Origin: Clostridium sp. AM22-11AC | GTDB lineage: Bacteria > Bacillota > Clostridia > Lachnospirales > Lachnospiraceae | Direction: 5' to 3' | Assembly: GCF_003473545.1 (NCBI RefSeq) | Contig: NZ_QUCM01000002.1 | Span: 180,815 to 244,814, forward strand | Length of the DNA stretch: 64,000 nt | Part shown: positions 17,424 through 26,001 of the stretch, piece by piece | Layout: every line of letters begins with the position of its first letter | Position numbering within the stretch: position 1 is the stretch's first letter | Translations under genes and position numbers: made by a program | The notes under the pieces: model-generated | What the model was told of the DNA's origin: nothing | The model's input: only the letters and a program-made list of their open reading frames with translations | The model's database searches: none

Positions 17424-18287
17424 ATGAAGGATTTCAGGGCAGTAAAAACTGAATTGGCTTGTTACGCAGTGATTATTTTTGCAGCATTTTTAATGGGGTT
17501 TGCAATAAAAAACCTTTATGATCCTGTGAACCTTGTTACCGGCGGAGTATCCGGCGTGGCGATCATATTCAAAAGTCTGTTTGATATACCCTTGTGGCTG
17601 ACAAATACATTGCTGAATATTCCATTATTTCTGGCTGCCTGGCGTTTGAAAGGATGGAATTTTATTAAAAGGACATTTATAGCAACTGTGTCCTTGTCAG
17701 TTTCTTTGTATGTTTTGCCGGAAATGACCATTGCCGGAGATGATATCTTTTTATCAGCTTTATTTGGCGGTATTCTTTCCGGAGTTGGAACAGGGATTTT
17801 ATTTGCAGTACATGCCACTACAGGGGGCACGGATATGCTTGCAGCCCTGCTTCATCTGAAGATCCGTCAATATTCTGTATCTCAGATCATGCAGGTCCTT
17901 GATGCAATGGTAGTACTGGCAGGTGCTTCTGTATTTGGACTGGGATCAGCATTGTATGCGATGATAGCGATCTATGCAGTGTGCCGCGTATCAGATGGAA
18001 TTTTAGACGGTCTGAATTTTTCAAAGCTTGCGATCATTATTTCTGAACGCAGTAAAGAGATCGCAGGCTCGATCATGAAAAATATGGAGAGAGGTGTTAC
18101 TGCTGTAAAGTCAGTAGGAATGTATTCCGGAACAGAAAGGGACATGCTGTTTTGTGTTGTTCCCAGAAAAGAGATCATCTGGCTTCGGGATATTGTCCGG
18201 GAATATGACAAGCAGGCGTTTCTTATTGTAAGTGATGTGAAGGAGGTATTCGGAGAAGGTTTTATTGAAGATATTTCCCAAAAATAA
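17424..18287 (+). CDS. YitT-family membrane protein (DUF161 + DUF2179)
   Basis: 287 residues. Five or six hydrophobic helices occupy residues 10-180, including LYDPVNLVTGGVSGVAII and VHATTGGTDMLAALLH, the usual YitT repeats. A cytosolic DUF2179 domain covers about 200-280 with ERGVTAVKSVGMYSG and a final VREYDKQAFLIVSDVKEV. The function of the family is unknown. It ends the LysR-controlled run and starts only 8 bp after the C45 stop. A strong terminator follows. Confidence 0.93.
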   Translation: MKDFRAVKTELACYAVIIFAAFLMGFAIKNLYDPVNLVTGGVSGVAIIFKSLFDIPLWLTNTLLNIPLFLAAWRLKGWNFIKRTFIATVSLSVSLYVLPEMTIAGDDIFLSALFGGILSGVGTGILFAVHATTGGTDMLAALLHLKIRQYSVSQIMQVLDAMVVLAGASVFGLGSALYAMIAIYAVCRVSDGILDGLNFSKLAIIISERSKEIAGSIMKNMERGVTAVKSVGMYSGTERDMLFCVVPRKEIIWLRDIVREYDKQAFLIVSDVKEVFGEGFIEDISQK

Positions 18288-18307
18288 AAGATAATCAGAA
18301 ATAACAG

Positions 18308-18358
18308 AAGGCTGTTTTCAGGTCATTCAATCTAAATGATCTGAAAGCAGCCTTTTAT
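18308..18358 (+). terminator. Rho-independent terminator
   Basis: A nearly perfect 20-bp stem pairs 18308-18327 with 18335-18354, with loop CAATCTA, then TTTTATG. It closes the amidohydrolase-to-YitT operon and may also serve the convergent ABC-F gene, because the stem is flanked by A-rich sequence on the left. Confidence 0.88.
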
Positions 18359-18371
18359 GATCGTGGTAAGA

Positions 18372-19928
18372 TCATGATAAACGCAGTGCCCAGTCTCTGC
18401 AGTCCCATACATCGGTAGCCAGACCTTCATAAAAATCCGGTTCATGGCAGATGAGAAGGATGCTTCCTTTGTAAGCCTTTAAGGCACGTTTTAATTCTTC
18501 TTTTGCGTCTACATCCAGATGGTTAGTAGGTTCGTCTAAAAGAAGGACATTGGTTTCACGGTTGATCAGTTTGCACAGGCGCACTTTGGCCTGTTCACCG
18601 CCGCTTAATACGCGGACCTGGCTTTCAATGTGTTTTGTGGTCAGACCGCATTTTGCAAGGGCAGAGCGCACCTGATACTGGGTATAAGACGGGAATTCCT
18701 TCCAGATCTCATCCAGACAGGTAGTCGTATTGCCGGGAGCCATTTCCTGTTCAAAATATCCGATGGACAGATAATCGCCCAGTTCCACAGAACCGCTTAA
18801 AGCAGGTGTCAGTCCCAGGATACTCTTTAAAAGAGTGGTTTTTCCAATACCGTTTGCACCTACCAGGACGGCCTTCTGTCCGCGCTCCATAGTCAGGTTC
18901 AAAGGACGGGAAAGGGGCTCGTCATAGCCGATGATCAGATCCTTGGTCTCAAAAATATATTTGCCTGGAGTGCGGGCTTCCAGGAAATGAAACTCTGGCT
19001 TTGGCTTCTCTTTTGCCAGTTCGATCACTTCCATTTTATCCAGTTTCTTCTGACGGGACATAGCCATATTTCTGGTGGAAACGCGGGCTTTGTTTCTGGC
19101 AACGAAATCTTCCAGTTCAGCGATTTCCTGCTGCTGGCGCTTATAGGCAGCTTCTAACTGAGCCTTCTTTACAGAATAAACTTCCTGGAATTTGTCGTAA
19201 TCGCCTACGTAGCGGTCCAGACGCTGGTTTTCCATGTGATAGATCAGGTTGATAACGCTGTTTAAGAATGGGATATCATGGGAGATCAGGATAAAAGCAT
19301 TTTCATATTCCTGAAGATAGCGCTTTAACCATTCAATGTGCTGTACGTCTAGGTAGTTGGTAGGCTCGTCAAGAAGCAGGATATCCGGCTTCTGAAGCAG
19401 CAACTTTCCAAGAAGGACTTTGGTTCTCTGACCGCCGGAAAGCTCTGTTACGTCACGGTCCATACCGATCTCATCCAGACCTAAAGCCCGGCCAACTTCC
19501 TCTACTTTGGAGTCGATCACATAGAAATCATGTGCCATTAAAAGGTCCTGGATGGTTCCAAGCTCTTCCATCATGGCATTCATCTGATCTTCGTCTGCAT
19601 CCCCCATATTGTCACAGATATGGTTCATCCGCTCTTCCATCTCAAAAAGAGGAGCAAAGGCGCTTTTTAATACTTCCCGGATGGTCATTCCTTTTTCCAG
19701 GACTGTGTGCTGGTCCAGATAGCCTACATTTACGTTCTTTGCCCACTCTACCTTGCCTTCATCCGGCATCAGCTTTCCGGTGATAATGTTCATAAAAGTG
19801 GATTTACCTTCACCGTTGGCACCTACAAGACCAATGTGTTCTCCTTTTAAAAGGCGGAAAGACACATCTTGAAAAATAGCCCGGTCTCCAAAACCGTGGC
19901 TTAAATGTTCTACATTTAATATACTCAT
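18372..19928 (-). CDS. ABC-F family ATPase (ribosome-associated)
   Basis: 518 residues with two nucleotide-binding domains and no membrane segment. Domain 1 has GANGEGKST, LSGGQRTKVLLG and LLLDEPTNYLD; domain 2 has GANGIGKTT, LSGGEQAKVRLC and LLLDEPTNHLD. The charged linker between them (about 240-300, QLEAAYKRQQQEIAEL) is the P-site tRNA interaction motif region. ABC-F proteins act on the ribosome as translation factors or antibiotic-protection proteins; which applies cannot be decided here. The gene is monocistronic. A short palindrome related to the foldback repeat lies about 20 bp before its start. Confidence 0.93.
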   Translation of the reverse strand: MSILNVEHLSHGFGDRAIFQDVSFRLLKGEHIGLVGANGEGKSTFMNIITGKLMPDEGKVEWAKNVNVGYLDQHTVLEKGMTIREVLKSAFAPLFEMEERMNHICDNMGDADEDQMNAMMEELGTIQDLLMAHDFYVIDSKVEEVGRALGLDEIGMDRDVTELSGGQRTKVLLGKLLLQKPDILLLDEPTNYLDVQHIEWLKRYLQEYENAFILISHDIPFLNSVINLIYHMENQRLDRYVGDYDKFQEVYSVKKAQLEAAYKRQQQEIAELEDFVARNKARVSTRNMAMSRQKKLDKMEVIELAKEKPKPEFHFLEARTPGKYIFETKDLIIGYDEPLSRPLNLTMERGQKAVLVGANGIGKTTLLKSILGLTPALSGSVELGDYLSIGYFEQEMAPGNTTTCLDEIWKEFPSYTQYQVRSALAKCGLTTKHIESQVRVLSGGEQAKVRLCKLINRETNVLLLDEPTNHLDVDAKEELKRALKAYKGSILLICHEPDFYEGLATDVWDCRDWALRLS

Positions 19929-19950
19929 TCAAAAACTCCTTATAAAATAA

Positions 19951-19982
19951 ATATGCTCTCGGAAACTTCCAAGAGTACATAT
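19951..19982. repeat. Terminal-only derivative of the foldback repeat
   Basis: The sequence is CTCTCGGAA, two bases, then TTCCAAGAG, with flanks ATATG and TACATAT. The arms match the outer ends of the two full foldback repeats (CTCTCGG with TATGTA/CACATA outside), as though the inner 130 bp had been lost. It lies just upstream of the ABC-F gene. Confidence 0.5.
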
Positions 19983-20144
19983 GATCAACAGTAGCACAGA
20001 TAAGCCCATTTTACATGAGAAATCAGGCTGTGGCAACCGCTTTTTCACTGCTCTTGAGGTTTGTTTGGGAATGTGTTAAGATGGCGTCAAACAGGATTTA
20101 TGTGAATGCAAAAGATAAGTTACAACAAGGAGATAAAACTACTT

Positions 20145-20759
20145 ATGGAAAAACAGAAAATAAAGATCGTTCGCAAAAATGATGAGTATTCTGCGGAATA
20201 CCAGGTTGGTGACGTTTTTCAGGTGGACAGTACCTGGTATGGGGGAGTGAATGTTACAAGCGCGTCGGGAATACCATTGTCTTTGGACAAGGATGAGTAT
20301 GTGCTTTTAGAGGAAGCAGAAAAGGAGCAGCCCATTGACAATTATTCCTATCAGTGTGGTGTGATGGACTGCTTCTGTGAAATGGTGGCGTCCGGCCTTA
20401 AAAAGCTGGCAATGAGCCATCCATGTGACACCAAAGCAGAAAGAGACTCTTATCTGCCCCAGGTAAAGAAGCTTTGTGAAAAATATGGGATCCTTTATCA
20501 TCCACAGGATGAGGCGCTGATCACAGATCTGTTCCCGGCAGAGGCAAATCAGGACAAATATAATTATTTATTTTTCCGTACTCAGGACGTTTATGAGACC
20601 TATCTGGAACTGAAAAAACGCCAGAAAGAGCTGGAAAACCAGTGCGGAGGAACTGAGGAAGAACGCTATCAGCTGGCAGCAGACTTTGGAGCCCTGCTTT
20701 CTTATCCGGAAGAAGGAATACGAAGGCTGATCGAAAAAACAAGAGAAGCCAGAAGATAA
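20145..20759 (+). CDS. Hypothetical cytosolic protein
   Basis: 204 residues from the ATG at 20145, preceded at 12 bp by AAGGAG; an earlier in-frame ATG at 20106 has only CAGGA upstream, so the start is uncertain. No signal peptide or membrane helix is present. The N-terminal 50 residues are beta-rich (VGDVFQVDSTWYGG). The middle has CGVMDCFCEM, and the C-terminal third is helical and charged (LELKKRQKELENQ). I do not recognise the family. It is followed by a terminator that overlaps the end of the convergent Crp gene. Confidence 0.75.
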   Translation: MEKQKIKIVRKNDEYSAEYQVGDVFQVDSTWYGGVNVTSASGIPLSLDKDEYVLLEEAEKEQPIDNYSYQCGVMDCFCEMVASGLKKLAMSHPCDTKAERDSYLPQVKKLCEKYGILYHPQDEALITDLFPAEANQDKYNYLFFRTQDVYETYLELKKRQKELENQCGGTEEERYQLAADFGALLSYPEEGIRRLIEKTREARR

Positions 20760-20790
20760 AAAAGAGTGCGCATCGTTGGCACAAAAAGCA

Positions 20791-20819
20791 GACCTGCCGC
20801 TACAGCAGGTCCGTTTTTA
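20791..20819 (+). terminator. Rho-independent terminator overlapping the Crp gene end
   Basis: GACCTGC (20791-20797), loop CGCTACA, GCAGGTC (20805-20811), then CGTTTTTAA. It serves the hypothetical gene ending at 20759. The hairpin includes the stop and last codons of the minus-strand Crp/Fnr gene, which ends at 20800. Confidence 0.8.
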
Positions 20820-21465
20820 ATACAAAGTGATTTTTATCTGTCTCCAGGATCCCTTCTTTTCGCATTTTACCAAGTTCCGCCGACATGGCGCTTCGGTCAA
20901 TGCTTAAATAGTCAGCTAGCTGCTGCCTGTTAAATGGAATACAAAAATCCCGGCTGCCTGCTTTGGAGGCCTGAAAAGAAAGGTATGATAACAGGCGGCC
21001 ACGGATGGATTTGGAAGAGGTGTGGAAGATCCGTCTGGACAGATTTAGATTTTTCTGGGAAGAGATATATAACAGGTTCTGGATCAGGCGGTTGTGGTGG
21101 GTGCAGGCAGAAGGACAGGTGGTCAGTACCCGTCCTGTATCTAAAAACAGGATATGGGAAGGTTCTGCTGCAATGGCTGATACCATAAGGGGTTCCCCGG
21201 GAAGACAGGCATAGCTTTCCGCAAAGGCAAAGCCGGGACCAACACTTTCCATAACACTTTTATTGCCCCAGACATCATCATTTTCAATCTGTACCCGGCC
21301 GGTCAGCACCAGTCCGATATTGTGGATGACATCTCCGGCATGAAAGATGGTCTCACCTTTGTCATAATCCCGTTCCTCTGTGCCAAGACACTGGAGCATA
21401 ACATTGATCTCTTCAGGGGGAACATCTTTAAATAAGGGTGCATTTTCCAACAGTTTATAATCCAT
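20800..21465 (-). CDS. Crp/Fnr-family transcriptional regulator
   Basis: 221 residues from the ATG at 21465, behind AAAAGGAG; an earlier in-frame start at 21498 has no ribosome site. A cyclic-nucleotide-binding-like domain (about 10-125, with YDKGETIFHAGDVIHNIGLV) is followed by a winged helix (about 145-215) with RQQLADYLSIDRSAMSAELG. There is no N-terminal Cys cluster, so it is not a classic FNR iron-sulfur sensor. It is divergent from the ferredoxin-cupin genes. A perfect 6+6 palindrome sits between them and is its likely operator. Confidence 0.92.
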   Translation of the reverse strand: MDYKLLENAPLFKDVPPEEINVMLQCLGTEERDYDKGETIFHAGDVIHNIGLVLTGRVQIENDDVWGNKSVMESVGPGFAFAESYACLPGEPLMVSAIAAEPSHILFLDTGRVLTTCPSACTHHNRLIQNLLYISSQKNLNLSRRIFHTSSKSIRGRLLSYLSFQASKAGSRDFCIPFNRQQLADYLSIDRSAMSAELGKMRKEGILETDKNHFVLKTDLL

Positions 21466-21477
21466 TTTCTCTCCTTT

Positions 21478-21531
21478 TGTTGTCAGAACAACATACATTT
21501 GCAGGTGATTGTAGTATATTCCTTATATAAT
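21478..21531 (+). promoter_or_regulatory. Crp/Fnr operator palindrome and ferredoxin -10 element
   Basis: TGTTGT-CAGA-ACAACA (21478-21493) is a perfect dyad of the spacing seen in Crp/Fnr sites. A TATAAT lies at 21526-21531 ahead of the ferredoxin gene without a good -35 element, as expected for an activated promoter. The dyad centre would be about 50 bp upstream of the transcript start. It also lies directly before the ribosome site of the divergent regulator, which could allow autorepression. Confidence 0.5.
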
Positions 21532-21548
21532 GTCAAGGAGGTACAAAA

Positions 21549-22274
21549 ATGATACGCAGGATCGTTCATATTGATGAAGAAAAATGTAATGGCTGTGGCC
21601 TTTGTGCCCAGGCCTGTCACGAAAGTGCCATTGGAATGGTTAATGGCAAGGCTAAATTATTAAGAGATGACTATTGTGATGGTTTAGGAGACTGCCTTCC
21701 GGCCTGTCCGGCAGGTGCCATTTCCTTTATAGAAAGAGAAGCAGCTGCATATGATGAGGCAGCAGTACTTGAAAATAAGAAGAAAAAGGCAGCAGCGGCC
21801 CATCAGGCTCCTGCAGGCGGATGTCCTGGCACCCGTATGCGCCAGATGAACCGCAGAAGCGAAGAAACAGCTCAGGAAGGAGAAAATACTTCCAGTGCAG
21901 CACCAGTTACTTCCCAGTTAAGCAACTGGCCGGTACAGATCAAACTGGCACCGATCAAGGCACCATACTTTGATCAGGCAAAGCTTTTGATCGCAGCAGA
22001 CTGTACTGCCTATGCATACGGAAACTTCCACAAGGATTTTGTTAAAGGCAAAGTAACACTGATCGGATGTCCAAAGTTAGATGACTGCGATTACAGCGAA
22101 AAACTGACAGAGATCATTGCAGCCAATGATATTAAGAGCGTTACGTTAGTGCGCATGGAAGTGCCATGCTGCGGCGGTTTAGAGCAGGCAGCTATCAAGG
22201 CTTTAAAGAACAGTGGAAAGTTTATTCCATGGCAGGTAGTGACCATTTCTATTGACGGTAAGATACTGGATTAA
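21549..22274 (+). CDS. 4Fe-4S ferredoxin-type protein
   Basis: 241 residues. Two clusters of the 2[4Fe-4S] type lie near the N terminus: CNGCGLCAQACHESAIGM, and CDGLGDCLPACPAGAI with an altered spacing in its first Cys pair. A low-complexity linker (about 70-125) leads to a globular domain with AADCTAYAYGNFHKDF and CPKLDDCDY. This layout is common in small electron-transfer proteins next to Crp/Fnr regulators in anaerobes. AAGGAGGT precedes the start. The cupin and Cys-motif genes follow in the same direction, suggesting a shared redox or nitrosative-stress role. Confidence 0.9.
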   Translation: MIRRIVHIDEEKCNGCGLCAQACHESAIGMVNGKAKLLRDDYCDGLGDCLPACPAGAISFIEREAAAYDEAAVLENKKKKAAAAHQAPAGGCPGTRMRQMNRRSEETAQEGENTSSAAPVTSQLSNWPVQIKLAPIKAPYFDQAKLLIAADCTAYAYGNFHKDFVKGKVTLIGCPKLDDCDYSEKLTEIIAANDIKSVTLVRMEVPCCGGLEQAAIKALKNSGKFIPWQVVTISIDGKILD

Positions 22275-22340
22275 CGTTTAGGACATGTCTCACGCCCGAT
22301 GGGCGGGGAAAAGATTAGTTTGTAGCAGGAGAAAACTAAA

Positions 22341-22685
22341 ATGGCATTTATTAAAAACATTGAACACGAAACCGTACTTCCGTTAGCAGAGCAGGTAACT
22401 GTACAGCCGGGACAGATCGTCAGCCGTACACTGGCTCAGAACAAGGCAGTCAGCGTAACTTTATTTGCCTTTGATAAGGGCGAAGAGATCAGTACCCATG
22501 ACTCCACCGGCGATGCTATGGTACAGGTACTGGAAGGAAAAGGAAAATTTACAGTAGGCGGAAAAGAGCATTTCTGCTGTGCTGGTGATGTCCTCATCAT
22601 GCCGGCAAAGGTTCCTCACGCTGTTTACGCAGAAGAGTCCTTTAAAATGCTGTTGACTGTTGTATTTCCAACAGAACAGGAGTAA
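22341..22685 (+). CDS. Cupin-domain protein
   Basis: 114 residues forming one small beta-barrel cupin. The first motif region is STHDSTGDAMVQVLEGKGKF and the second is AGDVLIMPAKVPHAVYA. The usual HxH of motif 1 is partly replaced (only one His in THDS), so metal binding may be weak. It lies 66 bp after the ferredoxin gene; that gap has a small hairpin (CGCCC-GAT-GGGCG) and a ribosome site GCAGGAG. The next gene starts 4 bp after its stop. Confidence 0.92.
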   Translation: MAFIKNIEHETVLPLAEQVTVQPGQIVSRTLAQNKAVSVTLFAFDKGEEISTHDSTGDAMVQVLEGKGKFTVGGKEHFCCAGDVLIMPAKVPHAVYAEESFKMLLTVVFPTEQE

Positions 22686-22689
22686 AGAT

Positions 22690-23202
22690 ATGGAGTCCGC
22701 AGAAAAGAAACGACCAGGGGATATCCTTACAGGCGCTTTGATCGGACTTGCCAGGACAACTTACAGTCATTTAAAGACAGAAGATACAGACAGGGTAGTA
22801 ACATGTGCTCTGTCTGTTCTGGCAAGACCGGATGCCGGTGAGGAAGAACTTGCCCAACAGTTAAAACAGGTAAGGGCAGAAAAACTGGCAGTAGCCCCGG
22901 GCTGTGCTACCTGTGTGGCAAAATGCGGAAATACAGATGATTATGATATGGAGCGCCTCTGGAACGGACCGGACCAGGTGCGCTCTCTTAAGATACGTCT
23001 GTTTTCCGGGCTGAAAAAGACAGGCAGGGATGCTTTTAAAGTTATTGAAAACGGAAAAGGGAAAGACAAACATTTCCAGAGTATTATGGAAAGTATCTAT
23101 AAAGGACTTTTTATCCTGGCAGAGGACTGGGAACCGGAAGAGATACTGCCGGCTATTGCTGAATTAGATGAAGCAGAGATCATGGTGAAGGAATTTCTCT
23201 AA
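22690..23202 (+). CDS. Small Cys-motif protein of the ferredoxin/cupin operon
   Basis: 170 residues from the ATG at 22690, directly after AGGAGTAAAG. It is mostly helical, with a conspicuous Cys cluster PGCATCVAKCGNTDDYDME near residue 75. The spacing (CxxCxxxC) could bind a metal or iron-sulfur centre. I do not recognise a named family, though the motif is reminiscent of proteins found next to hydroxylamine reductase (Hcp) genes. It ends the Crp-linked set of ferredoxin, cupin and this gene. Confidence 0.8.
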   Translation: MESAEKKRPGDILTGALIGLARTTYSHLKTEDTDRVVTCALSVLARPDAGEEELAQQLKQVRAEKLAVAPGCATCVAKCGNTDDYDMERLWNGPDQVRSLKIRLFSGLKKTGRDAFKVIENGKGKDKHFQSIMESIYKGLFILAEDWEPEEILPAIAELDEAEIMVKEFL

Positions 23203-23343
23203 AAAAATATTTTAGAAAATTATTGGAAAAATTTGGCAAAAATGCCAAGGAAGCATTAAGGGTATTCAACTTGAATAGAAAGTATAAGTATGGTAAAGTA
23301 GGAATAATGATAAAAGTACTTAAGAAAAGAGGAGGTACAGAAG

Positions 23344-25086
23344 ATGCCAGGGCGCAGGGAAGAGAATGCCGGCAAAAGAATGTTGAAGCATCTTTCCGCT
23401 ATTTTGGAGAAAAGCGGTGTCATTATATTTGAATACCATATAAAAACAGATACTCTGATCCGTTACAATAAAGAGCTGGAAGTAGAAGTGGAAATACCGA
23501 AGTATTGTGATTATCTCAGGGATAAGACCAGGATCTACCCGGATGACCGCTGGAAAGCCATTGAATTTTACAGTGGGCGTATTAAGGGGCCCATTGATAT
23601 CCGTGAAGTAGATGATGACGGCTATGTTTCCAGAAAGCGCCTGGAGACTGTATCCATTGAAGAAGATGAAGAAGAAGGTAGATCTTGTATCCTCTTTGGC
23701 ATGGTCACTGATGTAACCGGGGAGTGGCATCAGGAAGAGCGCCTGGAACGGGAACTGGGACAGTACCGGGAAGAAGAGGCAACCTGTAATGGTTGTGCCG
23801 GTTATCCTAAATATGACCAGGTTACAGGTCTGCTTTCTTTTAACCGTTTCAGGGAAGAGGTTGACAGTGTGATCGCTTCCGGAAAAGGAAAAAGCTGTCT
23901 CTTAGTTTACACAGATCTTGAAAACTTTAAATATTTTAACCGGAAATACGGTTATGCAGCAGGAGACCAGCTGCTGCGGGAATTTACCGGTTATATTATT
24001 GATACTTTAAAAAAGCGCAATACTGCCCATTTTACCAGGGTGGTCGCAGATCAGTTCATTCTCTTCTTTGAGGAAAAATGGAATAACGGTTCCATAGAAG
24101 CCATTAAGCGTATCAATAATGGATTTATTGAGCGGCAGCAGAGAAAATATCCGGAAGCAAAGCTGCGCCTGCGCACCGGTGTATACAAAGTAGAAAAAGA
24201 CTGCGACGGAGCTTCGTTTGCTATTGATGCGGCCAACTATGCCAGACGCCAGATCCAGGATAATTCCCCTGAGACTGTATGTGTATATGATAAGACCATG
24301 GCGGATCTCCAGAATATGGAAAATGAAATTGCCATTGGCTTAGATAAAGCAATAAAAAATAAAGAATTTAAGATCTATCTCCAGCCACGTTTCTCCCTGA
24401 CAACAGGAAAGATCGTAGGTGCGGAGTCTTTAGTCCGCTGGCAGAGGGAAGATGGTACGATCCTGCCGCCGGACAGTTTTATCCCTGTTTATGAGAAAAA
24501 CGGCCGTATCATTGACCTGGATTTTTACATGTTTGAGGAAACGGTAAAGCTTCTGGCAAACTGGAAGGAACAGGGGATCCCGCAGCGTCTGATCTCCATC
24601 AATGCGTCTGCCCTTCATGCCCAGAACAGTGATACCGTTCACCGTTATACAACCATCCTGGAAAAATACGGTGTGGACCCGGCTCTTATAGAACTGGAAT
24701 TAACAGAGACAGCTACAGTTTCTGATTATGACCATGTAAAGCAGCTGTTTGCAAAGTTACAGACTGTCGGTTTTAGGACAGCCTTAGATGATTTTGGAGC
24801 CGGTTATTCCATATTGAATACAGTCATTGATATTCCGGTCAACACAGTAAAAGTGGACCGGGCCTTTATCAGCAACTGTGAGACTACTCATAAGGGGATT
24901 TACTTCCTTCGTGAGATCATCAACCTGTTAAAAGGTCTTGGTTATCATATTGTATGTGAGGGAGTTGAGACGCCGGAACAGGCGTCCATCCTTAGAAATA
25001 CCATGTGTGATGAAGTACAGGGATACTGGTTTTCCCATCCGGTCCCAGCACATGAATTTGAAAAAATGCTGCAGGAGGGGCGGTAG
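23344..25086 (+). CDS. Cyclic-di-GMP phosphodiesterase: PAS-like, degenerate GGDEF, EAL
   Basis: 580 residues with no membrane segment. A PAS-like domain (about 20-130) is followed by a GGDEF-fold domain (about 155-310) whose active-site motif reads RVVADQF, so cyclase activity is unlikely. The EAL domain (about 325-575) keeps its catalytic residues: ESLVRW, SINASALHAQN, ELELTET, LDDFGAGYS, VKVDRAF, CEGVETPEQ and VQGYWFSHP. It should hydrolyse c-di-GMP under control of the sensory and pseudo-GGDEF parts. AGAGGAGGT precedes the start. The gene appears monocistronic. Confidence 0.93.
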   Translation: MPGRREENAGKRMLKHLSAILEKSGVIIFEYHIKTDTLIRYNKELEVEVEIPKYCDYLRDKTRIYPDDRWKAIEFYSGRIKGPIDIREVDDDGYVSRKRLETVSIEEDEEEGRSCILFGMVTDVTGEWHQEERLERELGQYREEEATCNGCAGYPKYDQVTGLLSFNRFREEVDSVIASGKGKSCLLVYTDLENFKYFNRKYGYAAGDQLLREFTGYIIDTLKKRNTAHFTRVVADQFILFFEEKWNNGSIEAIKRINNGFIERQQRKYPEAKLRLRTGVYKVEKDCDGASFAIDAANYARRQIQDNSPETVCVYDKTMADLQNMENEIAIGLDKAIKNKEFKIYLQPRFSLTTGKIVGAESLVRWQREDGTILPPDSFIPVYEKNGRIIDLDFYMFEETVKLLANWKEQGIPQRLISINASALHAQNSDTVHRYTTILEKYGVDPALIELELTETATVSDYDHVKQLFAKLQTVGFRTALDDFGAGYSILNTVIDIPVNTVKVDRAFISNCETTHKGIYFLREIINLLKGLGYHIVCEGVETPEQASILRNTMCDEVQGYWFSHPVPAHEFEKMLQEGR

Positions 25087-25095
25087 CAGAGAATA

Positions 25096-25335
25096 TTATC
25101 TGCGCCGCGCCTCCTGCAGCCATGTTACAGCCTTTTTATAATTTTCTTTATAATAGCAGATCTTGCCCTTTTCCAGGGAAATAAATCCCTCTTCTTTTAA
25201 CTGGCTGATGGTACGGTTTAATGTTTTTACGTTGATGCTTGTTTCATCCTGCAACTGCTGTCTGGTCAGATTGATCTTATAAAGAAGACCATCCGGCTGA
25301 TCACAGAGCATGCAGATGACCGCCAGGCTCTTTTA
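25096..25335 (-). pseudogene. Crp/Fnr-family regulator remnant (helix-turn-helix only)
   Basis: About 75 residues remain: SLAVICMLCDQP, then LTRQQLQDETSINVKTLNRT, the C-terminal winged helix of a Crp/Fnr protein. The whole N-terminal sensing domain is missing; upstream the frame meets a stop where it joins the oppositely oriented amidohydrolase remnant. An internal ATG at 25311 has no ribosome site. It is almost surely a remnant of a divergent regulator removed by the same deletion. Confidence 0.7.
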
Positions 25336-26001
25336 CAGGCCCATATGAATGAATATCCGGGAGAAGTGAATTTCTTCCTTCAGCGGTTCCAAAAACGTCC
25401 TTATGAATATCTGGACTCTTTCCATGTTTTAAGCGACCGCTTTATCGGTGCCCACAGTATCATGGTATCGGCTCACGAAAGAGCACTGCTGCGTGAGCGT
25501 GACGTAAAAGTATGCCACTGTCCGTTCAGCAACTGTGGAAAAGGAGTTCCGGAGACACCGGCACTTTTAGAAGATGGAATCTGCGTAGGACTTGGAACAG
25601 ACGGTGCTGCTCACGGTGGTTTAAGTCTTTGGAATGAAATGAAGATCTTCCGTTCTGTGATGAACGTAAAACACGGCGTTGCCCAGAGCAATCCGGCTAT
25701 CATGTCTGCAGCTCAGATCATTTCCATGGCTACAAAAGAGGGATACCGCCTGATGAAAGAGGAGGGCGGTGTGATCGCAGAAGGCAAAAAAGCGGACTTT
25801 ATTACCATCAATACCATGCAGTCTCATTTATATCCTACTGGTAATCTGGTGAATACTCTGTTAGAATGTGTTACTGCGTCTGACGTCTGCGATATGGCGG
25901 TAGATGGCAGACTGCTGATGAAGGATCGGGAAGTTCTTACACTGGATGAGGAAAAGATCCTTTATGAAGCGATGAAATACATGGAGGAATTAGAAGCATG
26001 A
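25336..26001 (+). pseudogene. N-terminally truncated amidohydrolase (TRZ/ATZ/SsnA-like)
   Basis: About 220 residues of the C-terminal half remain. AHMNEYPGE and IGAHSIMVSAHERALL supply two metal-site His, and CHCPFSNCGKGVPETP, LGTDGAAHGGLSLWNEMK and ADFITIN are late motifs of the deaminase-like amidohydrolases. The N-terminal HxH motif and start are missing; the frame simply begins at the junction with the Crp remnant near 25335. The ATG at 25345 is an internal Met of the conserved HMNE motif. The stop overlaps the next ATG (ATGA). Confidence 0.8.
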
